Origin: Dermanyssus gallinae
Lineage: Eukaryota > Arthropoda > Arachnida > Mesostigmata > Dermanyssidae
Assembly: GCA_003439945.1 (NCBI GenBank)
Contig: QVRM01006801.1
Location: 273,501-337,500, forward strand
Direction of reading: 5' to 3'
DNA length: 64,000 bases
This document shows positions 1 through 10,819 of the stretch, one piece after another. The notes beneath the pieces were generated by a model. The model did no database searches and was not told the DNA's origin. It worked only from the letters and a program-made list of their open reading frames with translations. The first letter of the stretch is position 1. Every line of letters starts with the position of its first letter. Position numbers and translations under genes: made by a program.

Positions 1-221
1 TACCACCACTAGCCGAGACTCATCCATCCATATATCTATCTTTCTATTGCTCTATCCAGAGTCGCCGCCAGTCTGCCCACAGTGCCGGGTTAACCGGCAG
101 ATAGATAGACAAAAAGCCGCCAGCAGCAGCAGCAGCAACCACCTATCGGCGAAAGCGATCGCGCCTTCACGTTGTTCAGCATCTAGTAGTACAACGCAAC
201 GAGGGTGGAAAGCTTGTTTGG

Positions 222-224
222 TGT

Positions 225-258
<34 letters not shown>

Positions 259-319
259 GTTGTCGTTGTTGTTGTCGTTGTTGATGTTGTTGTTGTTGTT
301 GTCGTCGTCGCCGCTGTTG
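222..319. repeat. GTT/GTC trinucleotide array
   Basis: Nearly uninterrupted GTT triplets with GTC and GAT variants that end in GTCGTCGTCGCC. It reads as poly-V, poly-L or poly-C on the plus strand. Interruptions suggest an old, partly decayed microsatellite. Confidence 0.9.
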
Positions 320-930
320 TGTTGGTCGTGTCCGTCAAACCTAATTTGTTCGAGCTCTTGTTCTTAGTTTTGCTGATTTCTTCCTGTTGTTCGAGTAAAG
401 TGAAACCTAATGTGGCCGGGCGGTGGTGGGTATTAAGGTCTGCGTTGTGTGTGTGTGTGTGTGCGGAGGACCGTCGAGGCGGTGAGCTCTATCTAACTCG
501 GCAAGAAAACAGGCGAAGGGCGGGAGATACAGAATGGCGGAGAACGACCGACAGGGATAACGCGAGTGAGAGGAGATGTCAAGCACAGCAGTAGCAGCAG
601 CATTAACAGACACAACAGCTATAGCCACAACAACAACAACAACAACAACAGCAGCAGCTACAGCAGATTTTTCTTACCCACTCAAAAATAATGATCGTCT
701 CTAATGGACGACCACCGCTGCGTCATATATTAAATATATCCCCTCACTGCTTAGAAGCCACACATTCACAAGATCGGCCTACCTACCGCAAGCGTTCGAG
801 GCTGCAAGCCTCGTGGGTCCTCCTTGAGCATTCTCGCCGAAAAAGCCAATTGAGATTCATCAGAGGCGCCCTAGGATTGAGAACAATAAAATAGTGATCA
901 TCGACTTGACGCCCAGCGCCTAAACACCAA

Positions 931-978
931 TGCGTTGTTGTTGCCGTCGTTGTTGTTGCCGTCGTTGTTGTTGCCGTC

Positions 979-1011
<33 letters not shown>

Positions 1012-1020
1012 GCTGCTGCT
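931..1020. repeat. Trinucleotide array with 15-bp higher-order unit
   Basis: Three successive 15-bp units, each three GTT triplets followed by GCC GTC, start at 934, 949 and 964. They pass into plain GTT and then GCT triplets. The 15-bp period shows that a composite block was duplicated, not only single triplets. Confidence 0.85.
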
Positions 1021-1572
1021 TCAGTTGTTATAACTACTGTCGTTGTTATGCGATGGTTGTCCCTATTATCGTAGACTTGTTGTGATCGGTTTACTTTTTT
1101 ACTACGTTATTAGCTCTCTATTCTGATACAAGCTAAATGTCAGACAAGGCAAAAAAAACTGCAAATAGGCTATATAAGTACGTTATTTGTCGTCACCATA
1201 TGTTGTAACACTAAAGAGGCAGAAGAAATAGTTGGCAACTGCGACATCTCAACCTACGACTTCAAGGAAAGATATATATATATACATATATATGTGCGCG
1301 TGTAACCAAACCGAATTAGTCATCACACGAACGCCCTAATATATAAAAAAACAGCATTATTTCCAAAGCAATCGTGTATATGGTTTTATATATAAACGTG
1401 CTAGAAACCCGACAGTTCTGTGTGCTAAATCACGTAACAAAATATGTAGCTATAGTAACAACTATTATAGTCTAGGTGATTAAAAGCGGTCTAAGTTAAG
1501 CCCGCGATACCTGGGTGAATGATGTGAATGTATTTTACAGCAGAATTAATTTAACCGTTCTGTTCATTGCTG

Positions 1573-1573
<1 letters not shown>

Positions 1574-1627
<54 letters not shown>
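1574..1627. repeat. TA dinucleotide array
   Basis: About 27 uninterrupted TA units flanked by unique sequence. One of the longer pure TA tracts in the window. Confidence 0.95.
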
Positions 1628-1630
<3 letters not shown>

Positions 1631-2247
1631 ATGTGTAAGGCCTGAGACCTAGAAGGACATAAAAATATTTTATAGGAGATTCAACTCTACGTTAGGCTAA
1701 AAATTACACATAGAATCAAGGCACATATTGTCTAAGGTAGGAATCTAAATAACGTTGTAATTTCTTCCTTTCGGGTGCGTTACACAGGTAATGATTGTTT
1801 GTCCACATCCATGTATGCGTACTGTGTCATACGCGAAATCGTTGCGAGTTAGCGAGAGTGGTTGGCAACTAGACGGGAAATCGACTAATACTTGCTTGTT
1901 GGTTACGTATATCTTCTCCGTAACACCTGTTCTTACGGTTACCACGAAACCGTTCGTGGTCACCCGCGTCAGTCACTCCGAACTCTCTGCGCTGACTCAA
2001 CCCCCTTCGACACGTACCGCTCATCGCAATAAACGCACTAATTGTCACACTTATTAGCTACACGTTTATCTCGATAGTTGGATAACTTTCGGCAGTTTCC
2101 CTTCGTTCATGCGTTTTCCCCGGTGCCGCGGCCAAAGCCCCAAGAGAGGAGGAGTGCTCGATTCAATAGACTCTCGTCCCCGATCGGAATCACTTACATA
2201 ACACCCACGCTGCTTACATTCTGAGATGTATATATGTATATATATGC

Positions 2248-2283
<36 letters not shown>

Positions 2284-3497
2284 GTAAGCGTACACATTTT
2301 TCGTCCGCGCGTACACGGTTTTCATCACCTTCTATGTCAGAAAGACGCTTGCTATGAACTCTGTGACACATGTGTTTGTAAATATTGTTATGGTATATGC
2401 GTAAGCTATCATGGCAGTGAGTGTAATGCAATCCCCTCTCTAACAAAGCTGGCACTGAACGATTTTTAATATTAATATCATTACGAGACTGTAGTGATAT
2501 CGATCGTACTATTGTATATCTTACCCAATCTGGTGTGTAAATAAATCATGTAAGCGTACACATTGGCACACATACATGTTGGTAGACAAATGAGCGTGTA
2601 TGCAGGCCGCCCATGCTGGTCGGTCGCCGTTATGATTCTTATGGATGGCGCTCAGGGCGGGCGGCTCAGGACTTAGTCAGTCAGTCAGTCAGTGAGTAGG
2701 AGGGACCGGCCACGGGCCATCGAATCATGGGCCGCAGGCCTTTCTCGATGAGCCAAGCGCAGTAGCGCATGCAGGACCGTCGAGAGAAATGTCAGCCGCC
2801 TGCGTGTCTGGCCGCGTCGTGTCGCCGCGCGCGTTTGAGGGCGGCCATTTGTGGCGGCTAACGTCTGTGTCGGTGTCAATCACGGTGGTCAGCGATGTAC
2901 GAGGAATGCCTGCGTAAGTGATGACTGCATGAGCTTATGGAAGGACTAAGGAACGAACCAATGAACGGGCAGATGGACGGATACATGGGCGGCGCGACCG
3001 AATAATGACGACGACGACGACGGCAACAACAACAGCAGCAGCAACAACAACAACAACAACACTGACAAAGGACAATGACGATAAAGGTCGGCCTCGCAGC
3101 TGTTGTATTTCTTCTTCCGGACAACAATGACTGTTGCTTGACAATGCTGCTAATGACAATGATGGCGATAATGATGACGCTGATGATAATGAAGAAGAAA
3201 AAGATGATGATGATGAGAATGATACTGTGTTTGCTGTTGCTGTGGTCTTTCGTGGTGGTAGTGGTGGCGTTGGGTGAATGCATTGGGTGGCTGTTCGGTC
3301 TCGTCTCTGCATTTTCTTGGCTGTGTCGTGTCTTTCCGGCTTGAGTGTGGTGGCGTCGTCCCGTCAGGTGCACTAATTGTTCACCAGCACCAAATGTCGG
3401 AAATCAATTAGAACATCTTCTTTCACTGTTGGCAAACGGATGCTGACAGCTTGCGCGTTTCTCTCTCTCGTGTCCTCCGCCCCTCTCGTTTTCTTCT

Positions 3498-3501
<4 letters not shown>

Positions 3502-3571
<70 letters not shown>

Positions 3572-3574
3572 ATA
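3502..3574. repeat. Compound TC then TA array
   Basis: About 14 TC units switch abruptly to TA units, with one TTTA interruption near 3557. Compound junctions of this type recur elsewhere in the window with GA instead of TC. Confidence 0.9.
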
Positions 3575-4489
3575 CTTTGATTATCCACCTGCATATTTAG
3601 GACCTGTCTGGATCAAGACAGTACTCAAAAAACCATCAATAGCCATACCATAGTGTCGCACCCCACGGCAACGTTAACTTGAATATCGCTGGGTCTGTTT
3701 TATCAGACGGCGGCCGGCCTGGGCTAAGTTAATCGTGGGAATGGTGTTATATGAAGCCGTCATTGCTCCGGCCCCGCAGCCAACAATAAAATCAGCAAAA
3801 AACAATAACAATTACAGCAGCAAAAACAATATCAATTACAGCACCAACAATAAGAGCAACAAGAGCAAGAACAACAACAACAACAACGATAAGCATGGTG
3901 AGGCGTTAGGCGCAATACAGGTCCACTCTGCGACGACAGGGCCACCACCACCACCACCACCACCAGCTGCAAGCAGCAGCAACCACAGGGTTAGCACTGC
4001 GGTACAGCATACCATTTTCTCCAAGTCTCTCTCTTTTCTATTTGTGGATGTGTATCCGTCCGTGTAACTTTGCCCTCTCCTTCTTTCTATCTATCCATAT
4101 CATTCTCGTTCTCACTCTGTCCCCCTCTCTGTCTTTCTCTCTCTATCTCTCTATCCATATCTTTCTCTTTACGGTTGCGTTCCAAAGCCTAGCGAGTACT
4201 ACTAGCGTTGCGAGGCTGGCCAGCAGCCACAGTGGCCCTACGACCAACGTTTGTGTCGTTTGCTTTCTCCTGTTGCCGCCGCCCAGGCCACCACGGGCAG
4301 CCACGCCGTCACTGCCGCCGCCGCTGCTGCTTATCGTCGTAGTTAGGCCTAGTAGGGATTGTTGTTGTTGTTGTCGTCGTGGTTGATAGTGATCGACGCC
4401 GCATATGAGAGCGCGTTAAGCCGTGGGCCGGAGCGCCATCCGTGATGGAAACGAACCACGATTCGCTCGTTGGGTGGCTGGCGGTTTCG

Positions 4490-4520
4490 CCCCCCCCCCT
4501 CCCCCCCCCCCCCCCCCCCC
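4490..4520. repeat. C-homopolymer run
   Basis: A 31-nt run of C broken by a single T, followed by GCCGCCGCG. The complementary G strand has the base content for G-quadruplex or i-motif structure. Its exact length is likely uncertain in any assembly. Confidence 0.85.
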
Positions 4521-5007
4521 GCCGCCGCGCCGACATAGAGGAAACAGAAGATTTGTGAAAAACGATCACATAACCACTCGAACGACCACAACTACAAGTC
4601 TTACTACAGTCTACTACTACTACTAAACGAACACGACAAGGACGGACGACAACGACTTTGCTCTAACCACTGGTGGTGCTGCTGCTGCTGCGTCGACGTC
4701 AATCTACGTCGCCGTCGCATACTTCCATAAATGCTACTCTTACTCAGCCTCCCGTTACTACAACCCCGTAACAGGTGAAGGGGAGGGGGGAGAGGGAGGG
4801 GGGCAGTAGGGGTGAGACGGGTTAAGACAGCAATACAACAACCGAACACTGTTTTGACATATGACATAGGTTTAAGGCCCGCTTAGCACTGAGGAATGAA
4901 TCTATGATTGATACGGGGCTGACGGGTGACTGACAGAATAAATGGATGAGTGGATGAATGGTGATGGCAGCATGACGTGTGAATAACGTCCAGGTAGGTC
5001 GGATGAC

Positions 5008-5180
5008 AACAACAACAACGTTGTCAACAACAAAGCCGCCAGTGACAACAACAACAACAACACCGCCAAAAACAATAACATCGCCAACGACAACAGCAAC
5101 AACAACAACACTAACAATGGCAGCAACAACAACACTAACAATGGCAGCAACAACAACAACAACAACTACTACTACTACAA
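5008..5180. repeat. CAA-rich minisatellite-like array
   Basis: CAA triplets are organised in longer blocks. The 24-nt motif AACAATGGCAGCAACAACAACACT appears as two near-adjacent copies around 5110-5157 and is followed by CAA and then CTA triplets. Translation gives poly-T/N, which is not evidence of a gene. Confidence 0.8.
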
Positions 5181-5449
5181 GAGATAATGATCGAGCGATT
5201 ATTTTAATATGCTGCCAACTACGGAAGTAACAGCAGCAGCAGCAGCAGCCGCAACCCAGTATGCAGCAGGCTCACGACGGCACAGACGTAGGCGAGACAG
5301 CAAGGACAAACAACACGGCAAATGGCAGAGAAAAAAAAACAAGGACAAGAGAAGAAAACTAGAGGAAGTGGAAGCAGAGGAACAAGGCGAGGAAGAAGAA
5401 AACGCGTAAAGAAAATGAAAGAGATAAGATTTGGAACAAGTAGGAAGCA

Positions 5450-5485
5450 CAAGAAGAAGAAGAAGAAGAAGAAGAAGAAGAAAAA
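5450..5485. repeat. GAA trinucleotide array
   Basis: About eleven AAG/GAA triplets inside a purine-rich stretch from about 5310 to 5510. The complementary pyrimidine strand can in principle form a triplex (mirror-repeat purine tract). Confidence 0.85.
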
Positions 5486-6116
5486 GACGGTGGAGAATAA
5501 GTAGAAAAAGATAAAAACAAACAATTACAAGAAGGTAGGTGATGTTGATGAACGACACACCAGTAGCCGCCAGTAGTGACAATAACATAACAGATGCCCC
5601 CCCCGTAAGGGCACCCACAGTCCTTAATCCTAACAACATCCACAACGTCAACAGCAATACAACTACATAGTGGTAAAGCTGTTAATGCTGCTGTTGTTGT
5701 TGCTCTAGCTATGAATGAATGAATGAATGAGCATAATGTGAGCAACGCGTGGTGGTCTACAGTACGACACGAGAAGCCACGATGACGACGACGACGATCG
5801 GAAGATGCGACGCGAGAACGCGACCCGTCGCGACGCCATGCCATGTCACACTGATCGACGATGTTCTTGTGCAATTAACAGTCGTGGTGCATGATTGAGT
5901 TCACTGCTTCGCACTTGGTGTGTGGTCGGTCGCCCTTCAAGAAGGCTAAAGGGGAGCGAAAAAAGATAATCATACCTTAAATTAAAACCTGTTTAAGGAG
6001 GTTGTTTTAAATTAAAGAGACTATCTTCCGTCCCCTACGGGCTTGGAACTCACCGCGAGACATGCCTTCAAAGCACCGAGGGCTGGATATGTTAAGATAT
6101 CATCTATTCTCGATGA

Positions 6117-6269
6117 GCATCGTTTAAAGCAGATTCAGACAATAACAGCAATCGAACGAACGACACCCCGGCACATAACAACAGTTGTGTCCTGTGCGAC
6201 TTCGGCGAGCCCAATAGCGTGAACTATATCATTCTTCGTTGCGACTGCTTTCTCTTCGATCGTCTTTAA
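6117..6269 (+). pseudogene. LINE ORF2 C-terminal fragment (Cys knuckle), decayed
   Basis: Read from 6117, the frame stays open for 50 codons to a stop at 6267. Codons from 6186 give CVLCDFGEPNSVNYIILRC, followed by a short aromatic stretch and DRL. This fits the C-terminal Cys-x2-Cys...His...Cys knuckle that ends reverse transcriptases of many non-LTR retrotransposons (Jockey, I, R1 and CR1-like clades), where the usual form is C-x2-C, then H-I-L/I, x2-3, C. Here the histidine is Tyr (TAT for CAT). After the stop, a one-base shift lets the frame continue as KALRIVGDF to another stop, so the stop looks like decay. No reverse transcriptase domain is visible upstream, so this is a 5'-truncated remnant. 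The clade is not resolved. Confidence 0.6.
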
Positions 6270-6496
6270 AAAGCCCTCAGGATTGTCGGAGATTTCTAAG
6301 GTTTCATTTCGAATGGTTTGATGTATGGCTACTACAGAAGGTCATGTGACGGATGACACGGTGGCAGAAGACGACGGCACTAATGGGCTCCATCATGGAT
6401 GCTCAAGACGGCCAAGGAGAAGGCGCAGAAAGATAGGCTAGGTACAGAGCGCATGTATATTATGCGCTCCCCCAAAACCTTGAGGGACGCTTCAAT

Positions 6497-6579
6497 CCAG
6501 TTCTGCTGCATACTTGTGCACTGATGTTTTTGTGTTATTTGTGCATTGGTAGAACCCAGTTCTGCTGCATATTTGTGCA
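6497..6579. repeat. Two-copy direct repeat, 59-bp spacing
   Basis: CCAGTTCTGCTGCATAyTTG, extending to about 24 nt, occurs at 6497 and again at 6556. A short local duplication in otherwise unique sequence. Confidence 0.75.
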
Positions 6580-8450
6580 TAGGATCACACTTACCAGTAA
6601 ATCCTTTCCTAAGTCTCTGTTCACAAAAAATTCGCCGGCGGTTTCCTTCTAAATTGAATAGCCTGGCGAATGGAAAGATATGTAAACGACGTGCCAATCG
6701 CTAGAACTTCACCGAAAGTATTGAAGTGAACAACAGAATAAAACTAAAGCACCTATCCAAATCGTTCGCGGCTTTGCTAATTTAAAACACTAGATACGCT
6801 AGTGTTGGTTTATAGCATCAAGCTAAGAGAGCAATAACAGAGATGTGATCCACACATGTGTGCACATGCAGCCGCGCCAGATCCCACCAAGGACTTCACA
6901 AGGCTCATTATAGAGGTCGGCGTAATTGATCGCGTGACCAGACAGTTTCGTATCGACTTTCACAGTGCCGCTAATACAGAAACGTTTGCTTCCATAATTG
7001 TAGGGCATACGAGACGGAAAGGAGAAAACACATCGTCAAGCGATTTAGTGGAAATATCAAGCAACGCGCAATATTATGCAAAGGTTTACACATGCAGATA
7101 TGTCTCCTTAACCGCAGTCTAATGTACTATGTACATGTACCTATATATATATATATATATATATCAGCGTGACGATGTAGTGTAAATGTTCTGCGACGCG
7201 GATATAATAAGTCAGGACAATGGGTAGATGATAAGAATTTATGTCTCGTGTAACCCAGTCATTCCAAATAACACACACACACACATATATATATATATAC
7301 ATATATCGACGGAATACTTAAGTGGGGCCGATGGCCTACCTTGTCAATTATTTGCAAATTAAGGTAAATATTCTGTCAATCTTGATTTACTTATGTATGA
7401 ATACATTCTTGCCTTGTCGTAGAAAAATAACCCCGAGACGTCCTAGTTAAGCGCCTCATGAGCACCTTCGACGGATCTATCGTTCTTCTGCCCGTTTACT
7501 CGACTCGGGCACCAGAGCACGAGCTGACGCGCACAACATTACGCCCGCTTACTACATTGGTCAGAGACGGCGAGCAAGAGAGAGCCCACACGAATCCGCC
7601 TATTACGGATGGTTACAAAGAACCACTACTCTACTGGAACCACAACAAACCCTCTGTACTACGAGACTATCTTTGCGCTAGGAGTAGTGAATGCAATGCA
7701 AGAAATACAGGCCTCACTACACACCACTGTCGTCGTCACCATTACCAAGTCACCAGTTACTTCTACAGACTCCAGGACCAACAAATAACAGCAACAACAA
7801 TACCAACGACAACTACAGCAACAACAATAAAATACCAACAACAACTACAGCAATAACAATAGCAACAACAACAACAACTAGCCTTATTCGTACTCTTACT
7901 CCTCTACTCCGTCTACAATCCTGACCATCACCGCCATCAGTAGAGCCAGCTGGCCTGGTCTGGCCTGGCGTCGACAGGACACTCCACGCTGCTGAAAATG
8001 TAGGTGCCCACGAATGACAGCGACACGACGCGGCGGCTGCGAGGACGACAAACTCTTTATTATACGACGAACTTGCTATACAGAACAAAAGAGAGAGAGA
8101 GAGGAGGGAAGAGAGAAGAGAGCGCGCGCACGGGAACGAGAAGGAGAGAGAGATACATCGATGCGCCTATAAATCATGGAAGTGCTTTATTACTGCTACC
8201 CCTGTCGTGGCCGCTGCTGCTGTGGCGGCGGCGGCGGCTGCTATCTTCGTACTCCTGGTCTCCTCGCCTGATCAATCCCGCCTAGCTGGGATGGCCGCGC
8301 CACCTTCAGCTCGACGGGACTGAAGGCAATGCCAGGGTGGCAAGCATGGTAGGATACCGCCGTCGCTGCTGCTTTTGGTCTGTCATTGCTTGGTTAGCTC
8401 TGCCATTGGCATCATCAAGGTCATCATCACTACACCCCCCTCCCCCCCCG

Positions 8451-8714
8451 AAGCAGGACCATCATCATCACTACCCCCCAGGATCAGGGCCATCATCATC
8501 ATCACTACCCCCAGGATCAAGACCATCATTACCATCCCCAGGATCAGGACCATCATCACTACCCCCAGGATCAGGACCATCATCACTACCCCCAGGATCA
8601 GGACCATCATCACTTCCCACAGGATCAGTACCATCATCACTACCCCCAGGATCAGGACTCTCATCCTACGCCCAGGATGAGAAGCAGGATCATCATCACC
8701 ATCATGCCCAGAAT
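8451..8714. repeat. 27-bp minisatellite
   Basis: About nine imperfect copies of a 27-nt unit made of CCCCCAGGATCAGGACC plus ATCATCACTA. The central three copies are almost identical, and the outer copies vary in number of CAT/ATC triplets. Because 27 is divisible by three, all reading phases keep a 9-residue period. One plus frame gives PGSGPSSLP repeats behind an apparent hydrophobic N-terminus starting at 8337, and the minus strand is also open. There is no independent sign of translation. Unit identity points to fairly recent expansion. Confidence 0.9.
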
Positions 8715-9550
8715 GATCGTCAACAGCATAGGTTGCGCCATGCAAGCGCAACTATATGAGCGGTTGCTTATCGCCGGCATCCTTGCTGTCGTATCTAGCC
8801 TACGGGCTGGCCGAGGCAGGACGCCACCGAGAGCGCGGCTGGCCGATAGACAGGCAGACCGGTAGACAGGGAATGCTTGATTCACCAGTAGTAATTCGGC
8901 CTGCGGTCCTCGAGAAGCAAGAGAAGCAAGAAAGACAATGACACCTATAGCGATAACGGCAAGCTCAAGGCGGACGAGCTCGACCAGCAAGAGAACGAAG
9001 GACGAACAGACTTCGAAACTCGCTCGTCATCCGAACACGACGACGCATGCTCGCGTAGACATCCACGAATAACATCGAACGCCGCCGTGACTGACATTGG
9101 TCTAAGAGGAATCTCTGCGCGAGAAGGACATCCTGAGGAACGTGGATTTGATCCTAAACGAACAGGACGAGGACAGCCTAGAGACGGAGAGACTTTTCTC
9201 AAGAAAAAGAAAGTGCTGGATAAATACTGCTAGTATATGAGAGATTTTGCGACACCGAGTAGATAGGAAGAAAGAGTGAAGAAGGAAGGAGGAGGTAGGA
9301 GAGCACAAATGTGAGAGCAACGAGATTGCGGACGAGCATCACAATAAAGACGAAGAGATGAAGGTGGGGCAATGATAGGGGAAGAATGATAGGAGCCCGT
9401 ATGACTCAGTCCGCTCGGCCTGCCACTCGGGCGACAACAAAAGACTGCGATTTGTTGTAGGCCCGCCACGCAACAATAATAGGCTAAAGCTCGGCACCTA
9501 GCGAGAACAATAATAACAGCCGAAATGCGGTTGCTGTCGCCACGATGAAG

Positions 9551-9710
9551 ATTACAGCAGCAACAACAACAACAACAATGGCAGCGACAGCAACAACAAC
9601 AACAACAACAACAACGGCAGTGACAGCAACAACAATAACAACGACAGCGACAGCAACAACAACAACGGCAGGGACGGCAATAGCAACAACAGCAATAACA
9701 GCCAAAAGAA
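9551..9710. repeat. CAA/CAG/CGA trinucleotide array
   Basis: About 160 nt of degenerate CAA triplets with GCA, GCG and ACG variants. They read as poly-T/A on plus and as Val, Ile or Cys-rich on minus. The 233-codon minus frame through here is a repeat artefact. Confidence 0.85.
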
Positions 9711-10773
9711 CGATGACTAAAACCATAACAACGACGGTCCTGATCATCATGAAGACGGCTGCTGCTGCTGCTGCTGCTACGATCGTCAAATCTGAACACC
9801 GTCGTCAAAGGCCAGCAACTGCAGAATGAGGTAGGTGGAGAAAGACTGAGAGAGAGAGAGAGAGAGATAAAGCAGACGAGGACTATAATGAATGCCGATG
9901 CGGAAGGGGCTGGGAGGGGGGTTGGGAACATCGAGTAGACGAATATATGATGAGCCTAAGGTAGCAAATGCAAACTAGAGAGCAAACAGCTGAGAAAGAG
10001 AGAGAGATGGAGAGAGCTGCGGGGTGAGAGTACAGCAGCGGCAGCCGCCACAATGCCCGAAGTTTATAGTCTTTCGTGGCCGATACACAATGAACGATAT
10101 GCGATATATATGTCTAAAAGCCGCAGCACTGCAAAATCACATCAATGGCGCCACCGATGGTAACGACGACAACAACAACAACAATAACAACATAACAACA
10201 ACAACAACAACAATAATAACTACAGCAACGATGACGACCGCAACAACAACAAAATAAGGCAACAACAACAGCATTTACTACTACTACTACTACTACTACT
10301 GCGTCGACAACAATGACAACGCGCTGAAGACAACGGATTGGGCAATGGCATCATGGCGTCGCCTAGAGTAATGACAATGATGACAATGGTGGTGCCGATG
10401 TTGATCTTGGACTCAGACTGGGGGGTGGTCGCGGCCCATCGAGCCCGTCCGATCACTCAGACCACCGAGTCCGAGCCCTGCGGAGAAAGAGAAAGAGGCT
10501 GCACTCCCCTCTCAACACTTTACGGCTAGAAAAGTCAGGAAATGCCAGGCACCAGGCGAAAGAGCATCAATGAGCGCTAATTTGGGTGAGGACTCAAGCC
10601 TGCTGCAAACAGGATTCGTCCACCCATCGCCGAGTTTATTGACCAGATTATTATTTTATGAAGAGTTGAGCAGTCACAATGAGGTTGTGGTGTGCAGCAT
10701 TAATCGGAAACTTAGTACGAGACCAGGATGAACTTTAATAGAGCACCAATAAAGGGGTTGTGAAATGACTATA

Positions 10774-10819
10774 GTTGCCACTGGCTTTATTTCACGGTTG
10801 CCACTGACTTTATTTAACG
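10774..10819. repeat. Two-copy 23-bp tandem duplication
   Basis: GTTGCCACTGGCTTTATTTC plus ACG is followed directly by a second copy with two mismatches. It is a head-to-tail pair in unique sequence. Confidence 0.85.

Larger units (their letters stand above)
1..3740. other. Gene-free repeat-rich stretch
   Basis: GTT/GTC-rich arrays lie at about 222-319 and 931-1020 and a CAA array at about 626-660. A pure TA array is at 1574-1627 and a TA-rich block at 2221-2282. A short GTCA tetranucleotide run is at about 2673-2696, and mixed CGA/CAA/CAG triplets are at about 3005-3061. A TC tract passing directly into TA occupies about 3502-3574. Between them (1080-1560, 1680-2220, 2290-2670) is AT-balanced unique sequence in which I see no domain, tRNA or splice-bounded exon. 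Open frames here are repeat translations. Confidence 0.8.
3741..5900. other. Gene-free, trinucleotide and homopolymer repeats
   Basis: Degenerate AAC/AGC triplets lie at about 3790-3895, a CCA run at 3942-3965, pyrimidine-rich sequence at 4080-4170, and a C-run at 4490-4520. CAA/CAG minisatellite-like blocks occupy about 5008-5180, with GCA at 5230-5250 and GAA triplets at 5450-5485. A GAAT tetranucleotide run is at about 5713-5732. No coding exon is recognisable; the open frames in both directions are these triplets read through. Confidence 0.8.
5901..7460. other. Mostly unique sequence with a LINE relic
   Basis: Unlike its neighbours this stretch has few triplet arrays. It holds a decayed LINE ORF2 end (6117-6269), a 59-bp-spaced direct repeat (6497-6579), a TA array (7142-7164) and an AC run passing into TA (7269-7307). 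Upstream of the LINE end (5970-6020) is AT-rich sequence with TTAAATTAAA motifs near both ends. I see no host exon. Confidence 0.75.
7461..10530. other. Gene-free stretch with minisatellite and triplet arrays
   Basis: CAA triplets lie at about 7786-7880 and GA-rich sequence at 8088-8155. The 27-bp minisatellite is at 8451-8714. CAA/CAG/CGA triplets are at 9551-9710, GCT at 9761-9780, GA at 9851-9869, CAA at 10170-10260 and CTA at 10274-10300. The interval 8895-9233 is purine-rich and open in one plus frame for 112 codons without a start. I do not recognise it and treat it only as a candidate (see findings). Confidence 0.75.

Noticed and set aside
8451..8714. CRISPR-like array
   Set aside because: Units are contiguous 27-bp copies without unique spacers and the genome is eukaryotic; it is a minisatellite.
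9230..9931. 233-codon minus-strand ORF with Cys-rich centre
   Set aside because: The C-C and C-R repeats are CAA/GTT triplets read in one phase; overlapping frames on both strands are equally open.
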